Assembly: GCA_023411115.1 (NCBI GenBank) | Contig: JAEYPF010000010.1 | Span: forward strand, 372,001-436,000 | Length of the DNA: 64,000 bases | Direction of reading: 5' to 3' | Source of the DNA: Methanobacteriota archaeon | GTDB lineage: Archaea > Methanobacteriota > Methanobacteria > Methanobacteriales > Methanobacteriaceae | In this document: in pieces, positions 8,289-17,866 of the stretch | Position numbering within the stretch: the stretch's first letter is position 1 | Layout of the letters: every line of letters starts with the position of its first letter | Notes under the pieces: generated by a model | What the model was told of the DNA's origin: nothing | The model's input: only the letters and a program-made list of their open reading frames with translations | Database searches by the model: none | Translations under genes and position numbers: made by a program

Positions 8289-9429
8289 CTTTCTTTAATT
8301 TCTTAATTATTGGAATATTTTGGGGGCATTGTTCTTCACATTCACCGCATTCTGTACATGCTGATGCCCGTGCATCCTTCATAATAAGAGCTTCATATGA
8401 AAACTGGTACGTCCCTTTCGTTTCAGGACTTCCAAACAGACAATAGTCATTGTATTTTGCGAAATTCTCAGGAATATTCACACCTGAAGGGCATGGTAAG
8501 CAATAACCACAACTGGTACAATTGATTGCTAATTTTTCTTGGAAAATCTTTTTAGCGTGACCCATAATCTCCAATTCTTTATCTGTTAATGAATCTGGCA
8601 GAGCTTCATTTGCAATATTTAGATTCTCTTTAACTTCATCCATAGAATTCATTCCACTTAACACTACTGATACTTCTGGATGATTCCATATCCATCTAAA
8701 TGCCCATTCTGCAGGTGACCTTTTAACATCAGCCTCATCAAATGCATTTTGAACTTCATGTGGGATATTTGCAACAATCTGGCCTCCTCTTAAAGGTTCC
8801 ATGATTGCCACGCCTAAACCCTTTTTAAATGCATATTCTAAACCTTCGTTTCCTGCCTGATAGTTTTCATCAAGATAGTTGTACTGAATTAGACAAAAAG
8901 ACCAGTCATAGTAATCTACTACCTCTTTAAATAGTTCAATCCGGTCATGGAACGAAAATCCAGCATATTTTATTCTCCCATCAGTAATGGCTTGATTTAA
9001 AAAATCATCAAACCCTAGCTCCTTCAGTTTCTTCCAGTAGGACTTATTGATACCATGAATCATGTAAAAATCAATGCAATCCGTTTCAAGGCGCTCTAAT
9101 TGCATTTTCAGGTATTTATCCATATCTTCTCTGGTTTGTAGTGTCCAGCTTGGAAGTTTAGTAGCTATTTTCACCTTTTCTCTGTATCCATGCTTTAATG
9201 CTTTAGCTACAAGAGGTTCACTTTCGCCTTTTTCATACATGCTAAAGCCATGGTAAGGATACGCTGTATCGATGAAGTTCACTCCATGGTCAATAGCATA
9301 ACGAATCATATTAATGGCATTTTCTTCATCAATGTTAGTTGGATCATCCCCAATTACAGGGAGGCGCATGCATCCAAACCCTAGAACTGAAACTTTTTCA
9401 TTTGTTTTACCAAAAGTTCTGTATAACAA
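8269..9429 (-). CDS. aldo/keto reductase with C-terminal 4Fe-4S domain
   Basis: I place the start at TTG 9429, preceded by AAGGAGG with 7-base spacing, giving a 386-aa protein beginning (M)LYRTFGKTNEKVSVLGFG, the usual start of this family; the longer frame to 9498 has no ribosome site. The TIM-barrel part (~1-290) contains FIDTAYPYHG (Asp, Tyr), KIATKLP (Lys) and MIHGI (His) of the AKR tetrad. The C-terminus carries two ferredoxin-like motifs, CTSCGYCLPCPSGVNIP and CTECGECEEQCPQNIP. Such proteins are ferredoxin-linked oxidoreductases of unknown substrate in anaerobes. A palindromic TATA (TCTATATATAGA, near 9508-9520) precedes the gene. Confidence 0.9.
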   Translation of the reverse strand: MLYRTFGKTNEKVSVLGFGCMRLPVIGDDPTNIDEENAINMIRYAIDHGVNFIDTAYPYHGFSMYEKGESEPLVAKALKHGYREKVKIATKLPSWTLQTREDMDKYLKMQLERLETDCIDFYMIHGINKSYWKKLKELGFDDFLNQAITDGRIKYAGFSFHDRIELFKEVVDYYDWSFCLIQYNYLDENYQAGNEGLEYAFKKGLGVAIMEPLRGGQIVANIPHEVQNAFDEADVKRSPAEWAFRWIWNHPEVSVVLSGMNSMDEVKENLNIANEALPDSLTDKELEIMGHAKKIFQEKLAINCTSCGYCLPCPSGVNIPENFAKYNDYCLFGSPETKGTYQFSYEALIMKDARASACTECGECEEQCPQNIPIIKKLKKVKSLYE

Positions 9430-9656
9430 TAAAATTCCTCCTTCAACGAAAATGTTTATGGATAAGCAATTAAATCTATTTTCCTTGTAATTTTTCAAGG
9501 GATTAGGTCTATATATAGATAAATAAAATTCATTATATCTAGATTAATTATATAAAACTAATTTTAAGTAATTTTTCTAACCATCTGATACCATTTAGTT
9601 ACAAATAAATTAACATAGTATCATTATTTTAACTTGATTTCATCGTTTAAAAAAAA

Positions 9657-10268
9657 TTATAAAGGAGGATATCCATCCCAGTAAAGTTCAATGGCATATC
9701 TCGCTGCAGTCTCAACCTGCTCAGGATAATCAGCCCTCAACCTATCAAGCAGTTCATATTTATTCTTAGAACCTGCAACTGCCTTCATCACATTCAAATA
9801 AACATCGAAAGCTTCTTTTGAATATTTACATGGAATTTCAAGTGTTATACAAACATCCCATTCTTTAAACAAAGAAGTTCGGATATAAGGTGATATTGAA
9901 CCTATTAAAACCCCTTTTTCAAGATGTATCAACGGCGGAACACCTGTACGTTCTTTTCTGTTTAAATCTGTCAATTTTTCAAAACTGTTGGAGTTATAAC
10001 AGTGCAATTCCACATACATTTCAGGTTTCAGGTCTCTTATTATCGATACAATTTCCCTACCTCTACCTGAACCATAGTAATGCCTGTCAAGAGTGCTAAT
10101 GTATGGGCTTTTATCAAAGTTGTACATTGTAAGGCTGCCGTTTTTGACATCATCTTGTGAAATCTGGGAAAGAGCTTCCATAGTTGTAAGTCCTTCTTTT
10201 CCATGAACTCCACCAATAAAAAGGCGTACAGGTTTATTTCCCTTGTTTATTATCTTTTTAAAGCTCAT
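9657..10268 (-). CDS. DUF2119-like protein, possible M14-type zinc hydrolase
   Basis: With ATG 10268 the protein has 203 aa and begins MSFKKIINKGNKPVRLFIGG; the longer frame to 10349 would overlap the upstream hydrolase gene by 35 bases, so I reject it. The sequence matches my memory of the archaeal family DUF2119. FIGGVHGKEG supplies an HxxE pair and YVELHCYN a later His, the metal-ligand arrangement of M14/succinylglutamate-desuccinylase-like hydrolases; catalysis is inference. It follows the homocysteine hydrolase gene by 46 bases on the same strand and may be cotranscribed. Confidence 0.75.
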   Translation of the reverse strand: MSFKKIINKGNKPVRLFIGGVHGKEGLTTMEALSQISQDDVKNGSLTMYNFDKSPYISTLDRHYYGSGRGREIVSIIRDLKPEMYVELHCYNSNSFEKLTDLNRKERTGVPPLIHLEKGVLIGSISPYIRTSLFKEWDVCITLEIPCKYSKEAFDVYLNVMKAVAGSKNKYELLDRLRADYPEQVETAARYAIELYWDGYPPL

Positions 10269-10314
10269 CTGTAAAACCGTAGAGATTAAAATTAATATAA
10301 AATAGATGGAGAAG

Positions 10315-11568
10315 TTAAGTTCCTTCTTCCCAATTTTCAAGATATTCAATCTGCCTTGGAGTTAAAGAGTCTATTTCAATGTTCATTGCCTTTAATTTAA
10401 GCCTTGAAACCCTATCATCAATTTCATCTGGAGCTTTATAAACATTATTTTCTAATTTAGCTCCCAGCAGGTATTCAGCAGACAATGCCTGCACAGCAAA
10501 ACTCATATCCATAATTTCTGCTGGATGACCCTGACCACGTTCTCCTGCTAAATTTACAAGTCTCCCATCAGCAAGCAAATAAAATTCCCTTCCATCTTCC
10601 ATCACAAAGCCTTCAATGTCCGGTTTTAACTGTTCATGCTTAACAGACATTTCTATAAGATCATTTTTATTTATCTCCACATTGAAGTGCCCTGCATTAG
10701 CAAGTATGCATCCATTTTTCATATTTTTGAAATGTTCTCCTGTAACCACATCTACATCTCCAGTGACAGTTATGAGAAGATCAGCATGTTTAACTGCTTC
10801 TGCCACTTTCATTACTCTGTATCCGTCCATTTTTGCTTCTAAAGCCCTTATAGGATCTATTTCAGTCACAATAACATTTGCACCGAGACCATCGGCTCTC
10901 ATTGCAATACCACGGCCGCACCAGCCGTATCCGCAAACAACAACTGTTTTACCTGCAATAAGAATATTTGTTGAACCCATTATTGAATCAAAAGTTGATT
11001 GGCCAGTTCCATATCGGTTATCAAATAAATATTTGGTATATGCATCGTTTACAGCAACAACTGGAAATTTCAATGCTTTATCTTCAGCCATTGCTTTAAG
11101 TCTATGAATTCCAGTAGTGGTCTCTTCACAAGCACCTATTATATTTTCTATTAGCTCTGGTCTTTCTTTATGCACCAAAAATATCATATCTGCCCCATCA
11201 TCAATTAAAATATCAGGTTCATAATCCAGTACCTTATGGATAGTTTCATAATATTCTTCAGTGGTTTCTTCCCTCCAGCCGTACATATTAAGACCCATAG
11301 TTGCTCCTGCAGCTGTAGCGTCATCTTGAGTTGAAAGTGGATTACAACCAGTCATTGCAACTTCAGCACCGCCTGCTAAAAGTGTTAGCCCTAAATTTAT
11401 GGTTTTTGGTTCTAGATGTAAACATGATCCTATTGTAATTCCTTTAAATGGTTTTTCTTTTTCAAACTGTGCTTTTATATGCTCTAAAACAGGCATGTGT
11501 CTTTGTACCCATTCTATTTTTTTCTTACCTTCTGGTGCAAGTGAAATATCTTTTACTTCATAACTCAT
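10315..11568 (-). CDS. ahcY: S-adenosylhomocysteine / S-inosylhomocysteine hydrolase
   Basis: A 417-aa protein starting at ATG 11568, which has GGGTGAAAAA before it. It contains the SAH-hydrolase NAD-binding core (VVVCGYGWCGRGIAMRADG), MTGCNPLSTQDDATAA and NDAYTKYLFDNRYGTGQS. It recycles the by-product of SAM-dependent methylation. Methanogen homologues (studied in M. jannaschii) have been reported to prefer S-inosylhomocysteine made by a deaminase, so the exact substrate here is open. Full length. It probably forms a two-gene unit with the DUF2119 gene. Confidence 0.93.
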   Translation of the reverse strand: MSYEVKDISLAPEGKKKIEWVQRHMPVLEHIKAQFEKEKPFKGITIGSCLHLEPKTINLGLTLLAGGAEVAMTGCNPLSTQDDATAAGATMGLNMYGWREETTEEYYETIHKVLDYEPDILIDDGADMIFLVHKERPELIENIIGACEETTTGIHRLKAMAEDKALKFPVVAVNDAYTKYLFDNRYGTGQSTFDSIMGSTNILIAGKTVVVCGYGWCGRGIAMRADGLGANVIVTEIDPIRALEAKMDGYRVMKVAEAVKHADLLITVTGDVDVVTGEHFKNMKNGCILANAGHFNVEINKNDLIEMSVKHEQLKPDIEGFVMEDGREFYLLADGRLVNLAGERGQGHPAEIMDMSFAVQALSAEYLLGAKLENNVYKAPDEIDDRVSRLKLKAMNIEIDSLTPRQIEYLENWEEGT

Positions 11569-11589
11569 TTTTTCACCCTTACGTTTCAT

Positions 11590-12034
11590 TGTAATTAAAA
11601 TAAAGCTTGAAATTAGCTATTTTAACTTAATAAATGAATTTTTCAATGTACAATTATATAATCAATTATATTTAAACTTACTTTTGTATGAATTCAACTA
11701 CTACAAAAATTTATTAAAAATTGAGTATTGTGATTGAATGCAAAAGATAATGTTCATCTTAAACTCCAGTATTAAATCTTCATATAAATCTAAAAATTAA
11801 AATAACTACTTAAAATCAAATCATGTAGCTACATGTAGAGAAAAACGTTAATATCTTAAATTTAGTTTTATATATTGAGATTAATAAATAAACAATAGAG
11901 TAAATCGAAATTCCAGATTATTTTAGAAGAATAATTAATAAATAACGTGTTAAAATTAGTAATGGTCTATTTTATGTCATTTGAATGTCCAATTATTAAC
12001 AATATTTATATAATACTCATTCTAATTTTTAGAT
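11590..12034. other. 445-base non-coding region with a 14-bp palindrome and a promoter
   Basis: No coding sequence is seen. CATGTAGCTACATG (11822-11835) is a perfect palindrome and a possible operator. A TATA-like TTTATATA (about 12005-12012) lies some 25 bases before the ATG at 12035, implying a leaderless transcript for the plus-strand gene. Confidence 0.45.
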
Positions 12035-12502
12035 ATGGAAGATCGTGGAGAAGAAATTGTAAGTCCTGATGAATACTATGAACAACTTCAGGGAATGTAT
12101 ATCGATGAATCAGATTTAAATTTATCTTCAGATTTTGAAGCCAGAGGAACCCTGGTTAAATTAAAAAAAATAGAAAGCGAGGTCCTAAATCTAAAACGCA
12201 GTGTGTCTAAAGATATGAGAAGTATTAGGTCTATGTATATGGATGAATCAATAATAGAAAAACCTAAACTTCTTGGCATATTTAGTGTGGGTAAAAAATT
12301 AAGCCGTACAGAAAAAAGGAAAAAATTACTGGAAGAGCGTGAAAATAGCCTTATACCTTACAAAGAAATTATAGACATAATAGAGGATTACATTCTGCAA
12401 ATTGAAGATCTCATGAAATATATTGAAAATGAAGTTTTAGAAACGTATTCACGGATTCCAACTACATACAAAAAAGTTTCTAAAGCAGACAAAAAACAGT
12501 AG
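12035..12502 (+). CDS. coiled-coil protein of unknown function (155 aa)
   Basis: The highly charged protein is predicted almost entirely helical, with coiled-coil character at ~45-70 and ~95-145. It holds two similar short motifs, GMYIDES and SMYMDES, around residues 25 and 68. No Shine-Dalgarno is visible, and the TATA box is about 25 bases upstream, so translation is probably leaderless. The last codons (ADKKQ, stop) lie inside a 39-bp sequence that is duplicated directly downstream (see 12483-12571). No family recognised. Confidence 0.7.
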   Translation: MEDRGEEIVSPDEYYEQLQGMYIDESDLNLSSDFEARGTLVKLKKIESEVLNLKRSVSKDMRSIRSMYMDESIIEKPKLLGIFSVGKKLSRTEKRKKLLEERENSLIPYKEIIDIIEDYILQIEDLMKYIENEVLETYSRIPTTYKKVSKADKKQ

Positions 12503-12571
12503 GTTTTTTGTGGCATCAAAACGAAGTTTTGGAAGCAGACAAAAAACAGTAGGTTTTTTGTGGCATCAAAA
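12483..12571. repeat. 39-bp exact direct repeat, period 50, duplicating a gene's 3' end
   Basis: Bases 12483-12521 and 12533-12571 are identical. The first copy contains the final codons GCAGACAAAAAACAG plus TAG of the coiled-coil gene; the second repeats these outside the gene. Each copy holds the hairpin CAAAAAAC/GTTTTTTG with loop AGTAG. Confidence 0.9.
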
Positions 12572-12784
12572 TTCAGAGAATTTTGACAGCTGATAAGGTT
12601 AATAAAAATAAAATTGACAGATAAATTTCAATTAATTATTAATCCATCAATAAATTAATTTTTAAAATAAAACTTAAACTATATTTCCTTAAATTAAATA
12701 AAAATAGATGGAAGTTAATTTCTTAACTTCCAGAAGTTTAGAAATTGAGATTCAATTTCGAACCACAAAAACCATCGGTTTTTG
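12490..12784. repeat. cluster of seven perfect short hairpins, most with 3-nt loops
   Basis: In order: 12490-12510 (CAAAAAAC/GTTTTTTG, loop AGTAG), 12517-12531 (CAAAAC/GTTTTG, loop GAA), 12540-12560 (repeat of the first), 12566-12586 (TCAAAATTC/GAATTTTGA, loop AGA), 12710-12731 (GGAAGTTAA/TTAACTTCC, loop TTTC), 12741-12759 (GAAATTGA/TCAATTTC, loop GAT) and 12766-12784 (CAAAAACC/GGTTTTTG, loop ATC). They lie between two convergent genes. Some may serve as terminators (the last sits 10 bases beyond the cdc48 stop), but the number and regularity exceed what termination needs. Confidence 0.8.
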
Positions 12785-12793
12785 AGGACGTCA

Positions 12794-14992
12794 TTAATGG
12801 TACTGCACCAGTTCAACTTCTTTTTCTTCTTTTTTAACCTTTTTCATAGCTTCTTTGAAGTATTTCATCTTAACATCTTCAGCTTCCATGTTGTTTCTAA
12901 GTGTCAGCATGACCGCTTCACGGCATACTGCTTCTATATCAGCGCCAACATATCCGCCTGAATTTTTAGCCAGATATTTTAGGTCCACATCATCTGCAAG
13001 AGGCATATCTTGGGTATGAACTTTGAATATTGCAAGTCTCGCTTCTTCATCTGGATCATCGACTTTAACATGTCTGTCGAACCTACCAGGTCGAAGTAGA
13101 GCTGGATCTATTATATCTACTCTGTTTGTAGCTGCAATTATTGCAACATCCTGCAGTTCTTCCATACCATCAATTTCGGTTAGGAGCTGGTTTACAACCC
13201 TTTGAGTAACTCCGGAATCTGTACTTCCTCCACCCCTTGTGGATGCAATGGAGTCTATCTCATCGAAGAAAATTACTGTAGGTGCTGTTTGTCTTGCTTT
13301 TCTGAAAACTTCTCTTACACCTTTTTCAGACTCACCAACCCATTTTGAAAGTAACTCTGGGCCTTTTATTGCAATGAAGTTTGAATCACTTTCGTTTGCA
13401 ACTGCCTTTGCAAGTAAAGTCTTACCAGTTCCAGGTGGGCCGTAAATAAGAACTCCTTTAGGTGGTCTCACACCAAATTTCTCGAAGTTTTCAGGATATT
13501 TAAGGGGCCATTCTACAGCTTCCCTTAGTTCCTGTTTTGCCTTTTCAAGGCCTCCAATATCATCCCATTTGATATCCGGAACCTGTACAAGTACTTCTCT
13601 AAGTGCTGATGGTTGAATTTCTTTTAAGGCCTCTTTAAAGTCTGATTTTTTGACGATCATTTTCTGAAGAACTTCTGTCGGAATTTCCTCATCTGCCTTT
13701 ACATCTGGAAGGATTCTTCTTAAAACTCTCATTGCAGATTCTTTAGCAAGAGATTCAAGGTCTGCACCCACAAATCCATGTGTAACTTCTGCAATTTCGT
13801 CTAAATCCACATCTTCAGCTAAAGGCATTCCTCTTGTGTGTATCTGAAGTACTTCTTCTCTTCCTTCTTTATCAGGGACACCTATTTCAATTTCCCTGTC
13901 AAATCTTCCAGGTCTTCTAAGTGCTTGGTCGATGGAATCTACCCTGTTGGTTGCACCAATTACAACAACCTGTCCTCTAGACTTGAGACCATCCATAAGG
14001 GTTAAAAGCTGTGCTACTGTTCTTCGTTCAACTTCTCCTGTAACTTCCTCACGTTTTGGTGCAATTGCATCAAGTTCATCTATAAATACTATAGATGGGG
14101 AGTTTTCCTCAGCTTCTTCAAATATTTCCCGGAGTCTTTCTTCAGAGCCACCAACGTATTTACTCATAATTTCAGGCCCGTTAATAGCTATGAAATGAGC
14201 ATCACTTTCGTTTGCAACTGCCTTTGCAAGTAAAGTCTTACCAGTTCCTGGAGGACCGTGCATCAATACACCTTTAGGAGGTGATATTCCCAGCCTTTCA
14301 AATAACTCTGGTCTTTTAAGAGGGATTTCTATCATTTCCCTCACTTTTTTGACTTCATCCTTAAGACCGCCTATATCCTCATAGGTTACATCTACGATGT
14401 TTTTAACGCCTTCCAATTTTGAAACATCCACAGGATTTGGTTGAATTTCAACATCAGTAATTTGAGTAACCTGAACTACTCCTTTAGGCTTTGTTGAGAC
14501 TACTGCAAGTTTAATTTCTCCCATAGGAGACATACTCATTCCAGCATCCCTGAAGAACTCGTCAAAAAGACTTCCCCTCATTGCTGTTGCTGGTTGTCTA
14601 AAACCTGATACTATAATATCTCCTTTAGTTAAAACTCTACCTGCAAATGCGGCTCTTACGTCCCCCCTAACCATTATTTGCTGGTCAACAGGTGCTAAGA
14701 CAACTTTTTGGGCCTCATTTGCATCTGCGCGTGTTACAGTTACTTCTTCACCAATTGAAGCCCCTGCATTTTTCCTTATATATCCATCAATCCTTATTAT
14801 GCCTAAGCCAATGTCTGATTGAGATGATGCAACTGTTGCTGCGGTCAATTTCTTTCCCTCAATTTCTACAATGTCCCCATCCAAGAGATCGAGTTCTTGC
14901 ATAGATGTAGGGTCTATTCTTGCAATTGACCTGCCAACGTCCGACTGCGAAAATGCTTCTGCAACTTTTAGTTTCATTTCTTTATCAGCCAT
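12794..14992 (-). CDS. cdc48: CDC48/VAT-type AAA+ ATPase (p97 homologue)
   Basis: A 732-aa protein with the full archaeal VAT architecture: N-terminal double-psi barrel and 4-fold domain (~1-190), D1 AAA domain (Walker A GPPGTGKT at 246-253, Walker B IVFIDELDAIAP) and D2 (Walker A GPPGTGKT near 520, Walker B VIFFDEIDSIAS), each with arginine-finger RRPGRFD/LRPGRFD motifs. It unfolds ubiquitin-less substrates and is thought to feed the proteasome in archaea. The C-terminus ends in VELVQYH, a penultimate aromatic consistent with an HbYX-like tail (QYH). Monocistronic, divergent from the proton ATPase. Confidence 0.96.
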   Translation of the reverse strand: MADKEMKLKVAEAFSQSDVGRSIARIDPTSMQELDLLDGDIVEIEGKKLTAATVASSQSDIGLGIIRIDGYIRKNAGASIGEEVTVTRADANEAQKVVLAPVDQQIMVRGDVRAAFAGRVLTKGDIIVSGFRQPATAMRGSLFDEFFRDAGMSMSPMGEIKLAVVSTKPKGVVQVTQITDVEIQPNPVDVSKLEGVKNIVDVTYEDIGGLKDEVKKVREMIEIPLKRPELFERLGISPPKGVLMHGPPGTGKTLLAKAVANESDAHFIAINGPEIMSKYVGGSEERLREIFEEAEENSPSIVFIDELDAIAPKREEVTGEVERRTVAQLLTLMDGLKSRGQVVVIGATNRVDSIDQALRRPGRFDREIEIGVPDKEGREEVLQIHTRGMPLAEDVDLDEIAEVTHGFVGADLESLAKESAMRVLRRILPDVKADEEIPTEVLQKMIVKKSDFKEALKEIQPSALREVLVQVPDIKWDDIGGLEKAKQELREAVEWPLKYPENFEKFGVRPPKGVLIYGPPGTGKTLLAKAVANESDSNFIAIKGPELLSKWVGESEKGVREVFRKARQTAPTVIFFDEIDSIASTRGGGSTDSGVTQRVVNQLLTEIDGMEELQDVAIIAATNRVDIIDPALLRPGRFDRHVKVDDPDEEARLAIFKVHTQDMPLADDVDLKYLAKNSGGYVGADIEAVCREAVMLTLRNNMEAEDVKMKYFKEAMKKVKKEEKEVELVQYH

Positions 14993-15362
14993 ATTAAACC
15001 TCTCTTTATTTGATAATAATAATTTAAGTTAGTTAAAAGTAAATTTAAGTGAATGTAACATTTTAGTAAATTTAGGTTACTATAATAAGTTGGTGATCAT
15101 AGTATATAAACATTTTGGTTTTAAGCATCATATATGAATGCTTTTTAACAATAAATACCATATAATATATTGTTAATAATACTATATGTAGTTTAATTAA
15201 CTTCTTAGAATATTAGGGAGAATTAAGCCGCTGCTAAGATAAAAAGATTTAATTGCATGCCAACTAATTATAAAACATCAAAATTCTAAGCATTAATATT
15301 AACAAGTCCATAGAAAAACAATTAGCTTATATTAAGTAAAATTAGCCCAAATAAGGGATTAT
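14993..15362. promoter_or_regulatory. divergent promoter region of cdc48 and the proton ATPase
   Basis: 370 bases without coding potential separate the two divergent genes. Several TATA-like runs occur (for example AGTATATAAAC near 15099-15110 and CCATATAATATATTG near 15157-15172). I see no clear operator. Confidence 0.4.
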
Positions 15363-17795
15363 ATGGATAAAATAATTATAAATGCTGATGAAGCAAAAAA
15401 ATTGTCCCTTGAAGAACTTTTAAAAAAGTTATCTTCAAGTAAAAAGGGAATATCTTCTTCGCAAGCTCAAAAAAGGCTTCAAGAGTATGGACCTAATGAA
15501 ATTTCTGAGAAGAAACAAAATCCCATCATTAAATTCCTTAAATACTTCTGGGGACCTATGCCCTGGCTTATAGAAGTAGCAATTATTTTATCTGCCATAA
15601 TTCAACATTTAGCAGATCTGATTATAATATCAGCATTATTAGTTTTAAATGCAGTTGTAGGTTTCTGGCAGGAATATAAAGCAAGTAATGCTATTGAATT
15701 ACTTAAAGAAAAGCTTGCATTAAAAGCAAGGGTATTACGTGATGATAAATGGCATGAAATATCAGCAAAAGAACTTGTTCCTGGAGACATAATCCACATA
15801 GGCTCAGGTGATATCATTCCTGCTGATGCCAAGATAATGGAGGATATTTCAGCTGATGAGTCTGCTTTAACTGGAGAGTCACTCCCAGTAGAAAAAAAAG
15901 CTTCAGACATTGCTTATTCTGGTTCAGTTGTAAGTCAAGGAGAAACAAATGCATTAGTTACTGCAACAGGAATGAGCACCTATTTTGGAAAAACTGCCCA
16001 ATTAGTAGAAAGAGCCCAAACCAGGAGTTTTCTCCAAAAAACAGTTATAAAGATTGGTGATTATTTAATTGTACTTGCCACCATTATGGTAGTGACTATC
16101 TTCATAGTTGCATTATTCCGCCATGAAAGCTTCTTTGCAACACTTCAATTTGCACTTGTCCTTATCGTTGCTTCAATTCCTGTGGCCTTGCCTGCTGTTC
16201 TTTCAGTTACAATGGCAGTGGGTGCAGTAGCTCTGGCTAAAAAAGAAGCCATTGTTAGTAAACTAGTAGCCATTGAAGAAATGGCAGGTGTAGACGTTTT
16301 ATGTGCAGATAAAACAGGTACAATCACTAAAAATGAATTGAAACTTGGAGAAATAAAACCATTTGATGGTTTTAAAGAGGAAGATTTACTTTTATATGGG
16401 ATATTAGCGACACAAAAGGACAGTAAAGATCCAATAGATGTTGCAATATTATCCAAAGCTAAAGAAAAATCCATAAAGATAGAAGGATATAAAATAACCA
16501 AATTTAAGCCATTTAATCCTATTTCAAAGCATACTAATGCTTCAGTAGTAGATTCAGAGGGTAAAAAGTTTAAAGCTTCAAAAGGTGCATCTCAGGTCAT
16601 ACTGGCACTTACTGGTAAAGATAAAAAAGTTGCACATAAAATGAATGAATATGTAAACGATTTGGCTAAAAAAGGATATCGTGCTCTAGGAGTTGCAACG
16701 ACTAATGAATCTGGAAAATGGCAATATGTGGGCCTTTTTGGACTTTATGATCCTCCACGTGAAGATTCTGCAGAAACAATAAAAACAGCTAAATCTATGG
16801 GAATAAATGTAAAAATGGTAACTGGAGATCACATTGCAATTGCAAAAGAGATTTCTAAACAGGTGCATCTTGGAACCAATATTATTATTCCCAAAGATTT
16901 TGTTGATAAACCAGATAGAAAAGCAAAAAAAGTTGTTGAAGAAAGCGATGGATTTGCAGAGGTTTTTCCAGAGCATAAATATCATATAGTTGAATTACTT
17001 CAAGATAAAGGGCATGCAGTTAGTATGACAGGTGACGGTGTAAATGATGCTCCAGCACTTAAAAAAGCCAATGTTGGGATTGCAGTTGCAGGAGCAACAG
17101 ATGCAGCCAAATCAGCAGCTTCAATAGTTTTCACGCAGCCAGGAATCTCAGTAATAATCGATTCCATAAAACAAAGCCGTAAAATATTTCAGAGGATGAA
17201 TAATTATTCTATATACCGTATAGCTGAAACAGTGCGGGTTTTATTTTTTATTTCCCTTTCTATAATTTTCTTTAATTTTTATCCTGTGACTGCATTGATG
17301 ATTGTTTTACTGGCCCTCTTAAATGATGCTCCCATAATGACAATTGCCTATGACAACGTAATCTACTCTAATGAACCAGAAAAATGGGATTTAAGAATGA
17401 TACTGGGTATTGCCACAATGCTAGGGATATTTGGAGTTATTTCATCATTTTTTATCCTTTACATAGGATTAAATGTTTTTAATTTGAGCCCTTATCTTCT
17501 TCAATCATTTATTTATCTAAAATTATCAGTTGCAGGGCATTTAACAGTATTCGTAGCCCGTACTAAAGGGCACTTCTGGTCTGTAAGGCCTGCATTGCCC
17601 CTATTTTTAGCAGTTGTCATTACACAAGCTATTGCAACCCTAATTGTTGTTTATGGAGTTTTACTGCCACCAATCGGTTGGGGTTTAGCTGCTTTTATCT
17701 GGTTTTATGCTCTAATAGCTTTTCTGATAACAGATTTCATAAAAGTCTATTTCTACAGGTTGTTAAGACGTGAAGGGGTCGATATATACAAATAG
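15363..17795 (+). CDS. plasma-membrane-type proton-pumping P-type ATPase (P3A)
   Basis: The 810-aa protein has the cation-ATPase N-terminal domain (~1-70), actuator motif ALTGES, phosphorylation motif DKTGTITKNE (Asp near 316), nucleotide-domain motif KASKGASQ (the KGA signature), MVTGDH and GDGVNDAPALKKA, with about ten membrane helices. Length and the short C-terminus fit the P3A proton-ATPase family found in yeast, plants and some methanogens (M. jannaschii has one). It would export protons and help pH homeostasis. The start ATG 15363 has AAGGGATT upstream. Monocistronic. Confidence 0.92.
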   Translation: MDKIIINADEAKKLSLEELLKKLSSSKKGISSSQAQKRLQEYGPNEISEKKQNPIIKFLKYFWGPMPWLIEVAIILSAIIQHLADLIIISALLVLNAVVGFWQEYKASNAIELLKEKLALKARVLRDDKWHEISAKELVPGDIIHIGSGDIIPADAKIMEDISADESALTGESLPVEKKASDIAYSGSVVSQGETNALVTATGMSTYFGKTAQLVERAQTRSFLQKTVIKIGDYLIVLATIMVVTIFIVALFRHESFFATLQFALVLIVASIPVALPAVLSVTMAVGAVALAKKEAIVSKLVAIEEMAGVDVLCADKTGTITKNELKLGEIKPFDGFKEEDLLLYGILATQKDSKDPIDVAILSKAKEKSIKIEGYKITKFKPFNPISKHTNASVVDSEGKKFKASKGASQVILALTGKDKKVAHKMNEYVNDLAKKGYRALGVATTNESGKWQYVGLFGLYDPPREDSAETIKTAKSMGINVKMVTGDHIAIAKEISKQVHLGTNIIIPKDFVDKPDRKAKKVVEESDGFAEVFPEHKYHIVELLQDKGHAVSMTGDGVNDAPALKKANVGIAVAGATDAAKSAASIVFTQPGISVIIDSIKQSRKIFQRMNNYSIYRIAETVRVLFFISLSIIFFNFYPVTALMIVLLALLNDAPIMTIAYDNVIYSNEPEKWDLRMILGIATMLGIFGVISSFFILYIGLNVFNLSPYLLQSFIYLKLSVAGHLTVFVARTKGHFWSVRPALPLFLAVVITQAIATLIVVYGVLLPPIGWGLAAFIWFYALIAFLITDFIKVYFYRLLRREGVDIYK

Positions 17796-17866
17796 TAACT
17801 CTACTTTAGATACATAAAATAAGTAAAAAAAGAAATAACAGTATAAATTTAATTTAAATGATATTT

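Noticed and set aside
10616..11107. Long plus-strand ORF antisense to the homocysteine hydrolase
   Set aside because: It mirrors a well-supported gene; the composition (Ser/Thr/Ile runs) is that of an antisense shadow and no ribosome site is present.
13932..14198. Plus-strand ORFs inside cdc48
   Set aside because: Antisense shadows of a highly conserved gene.
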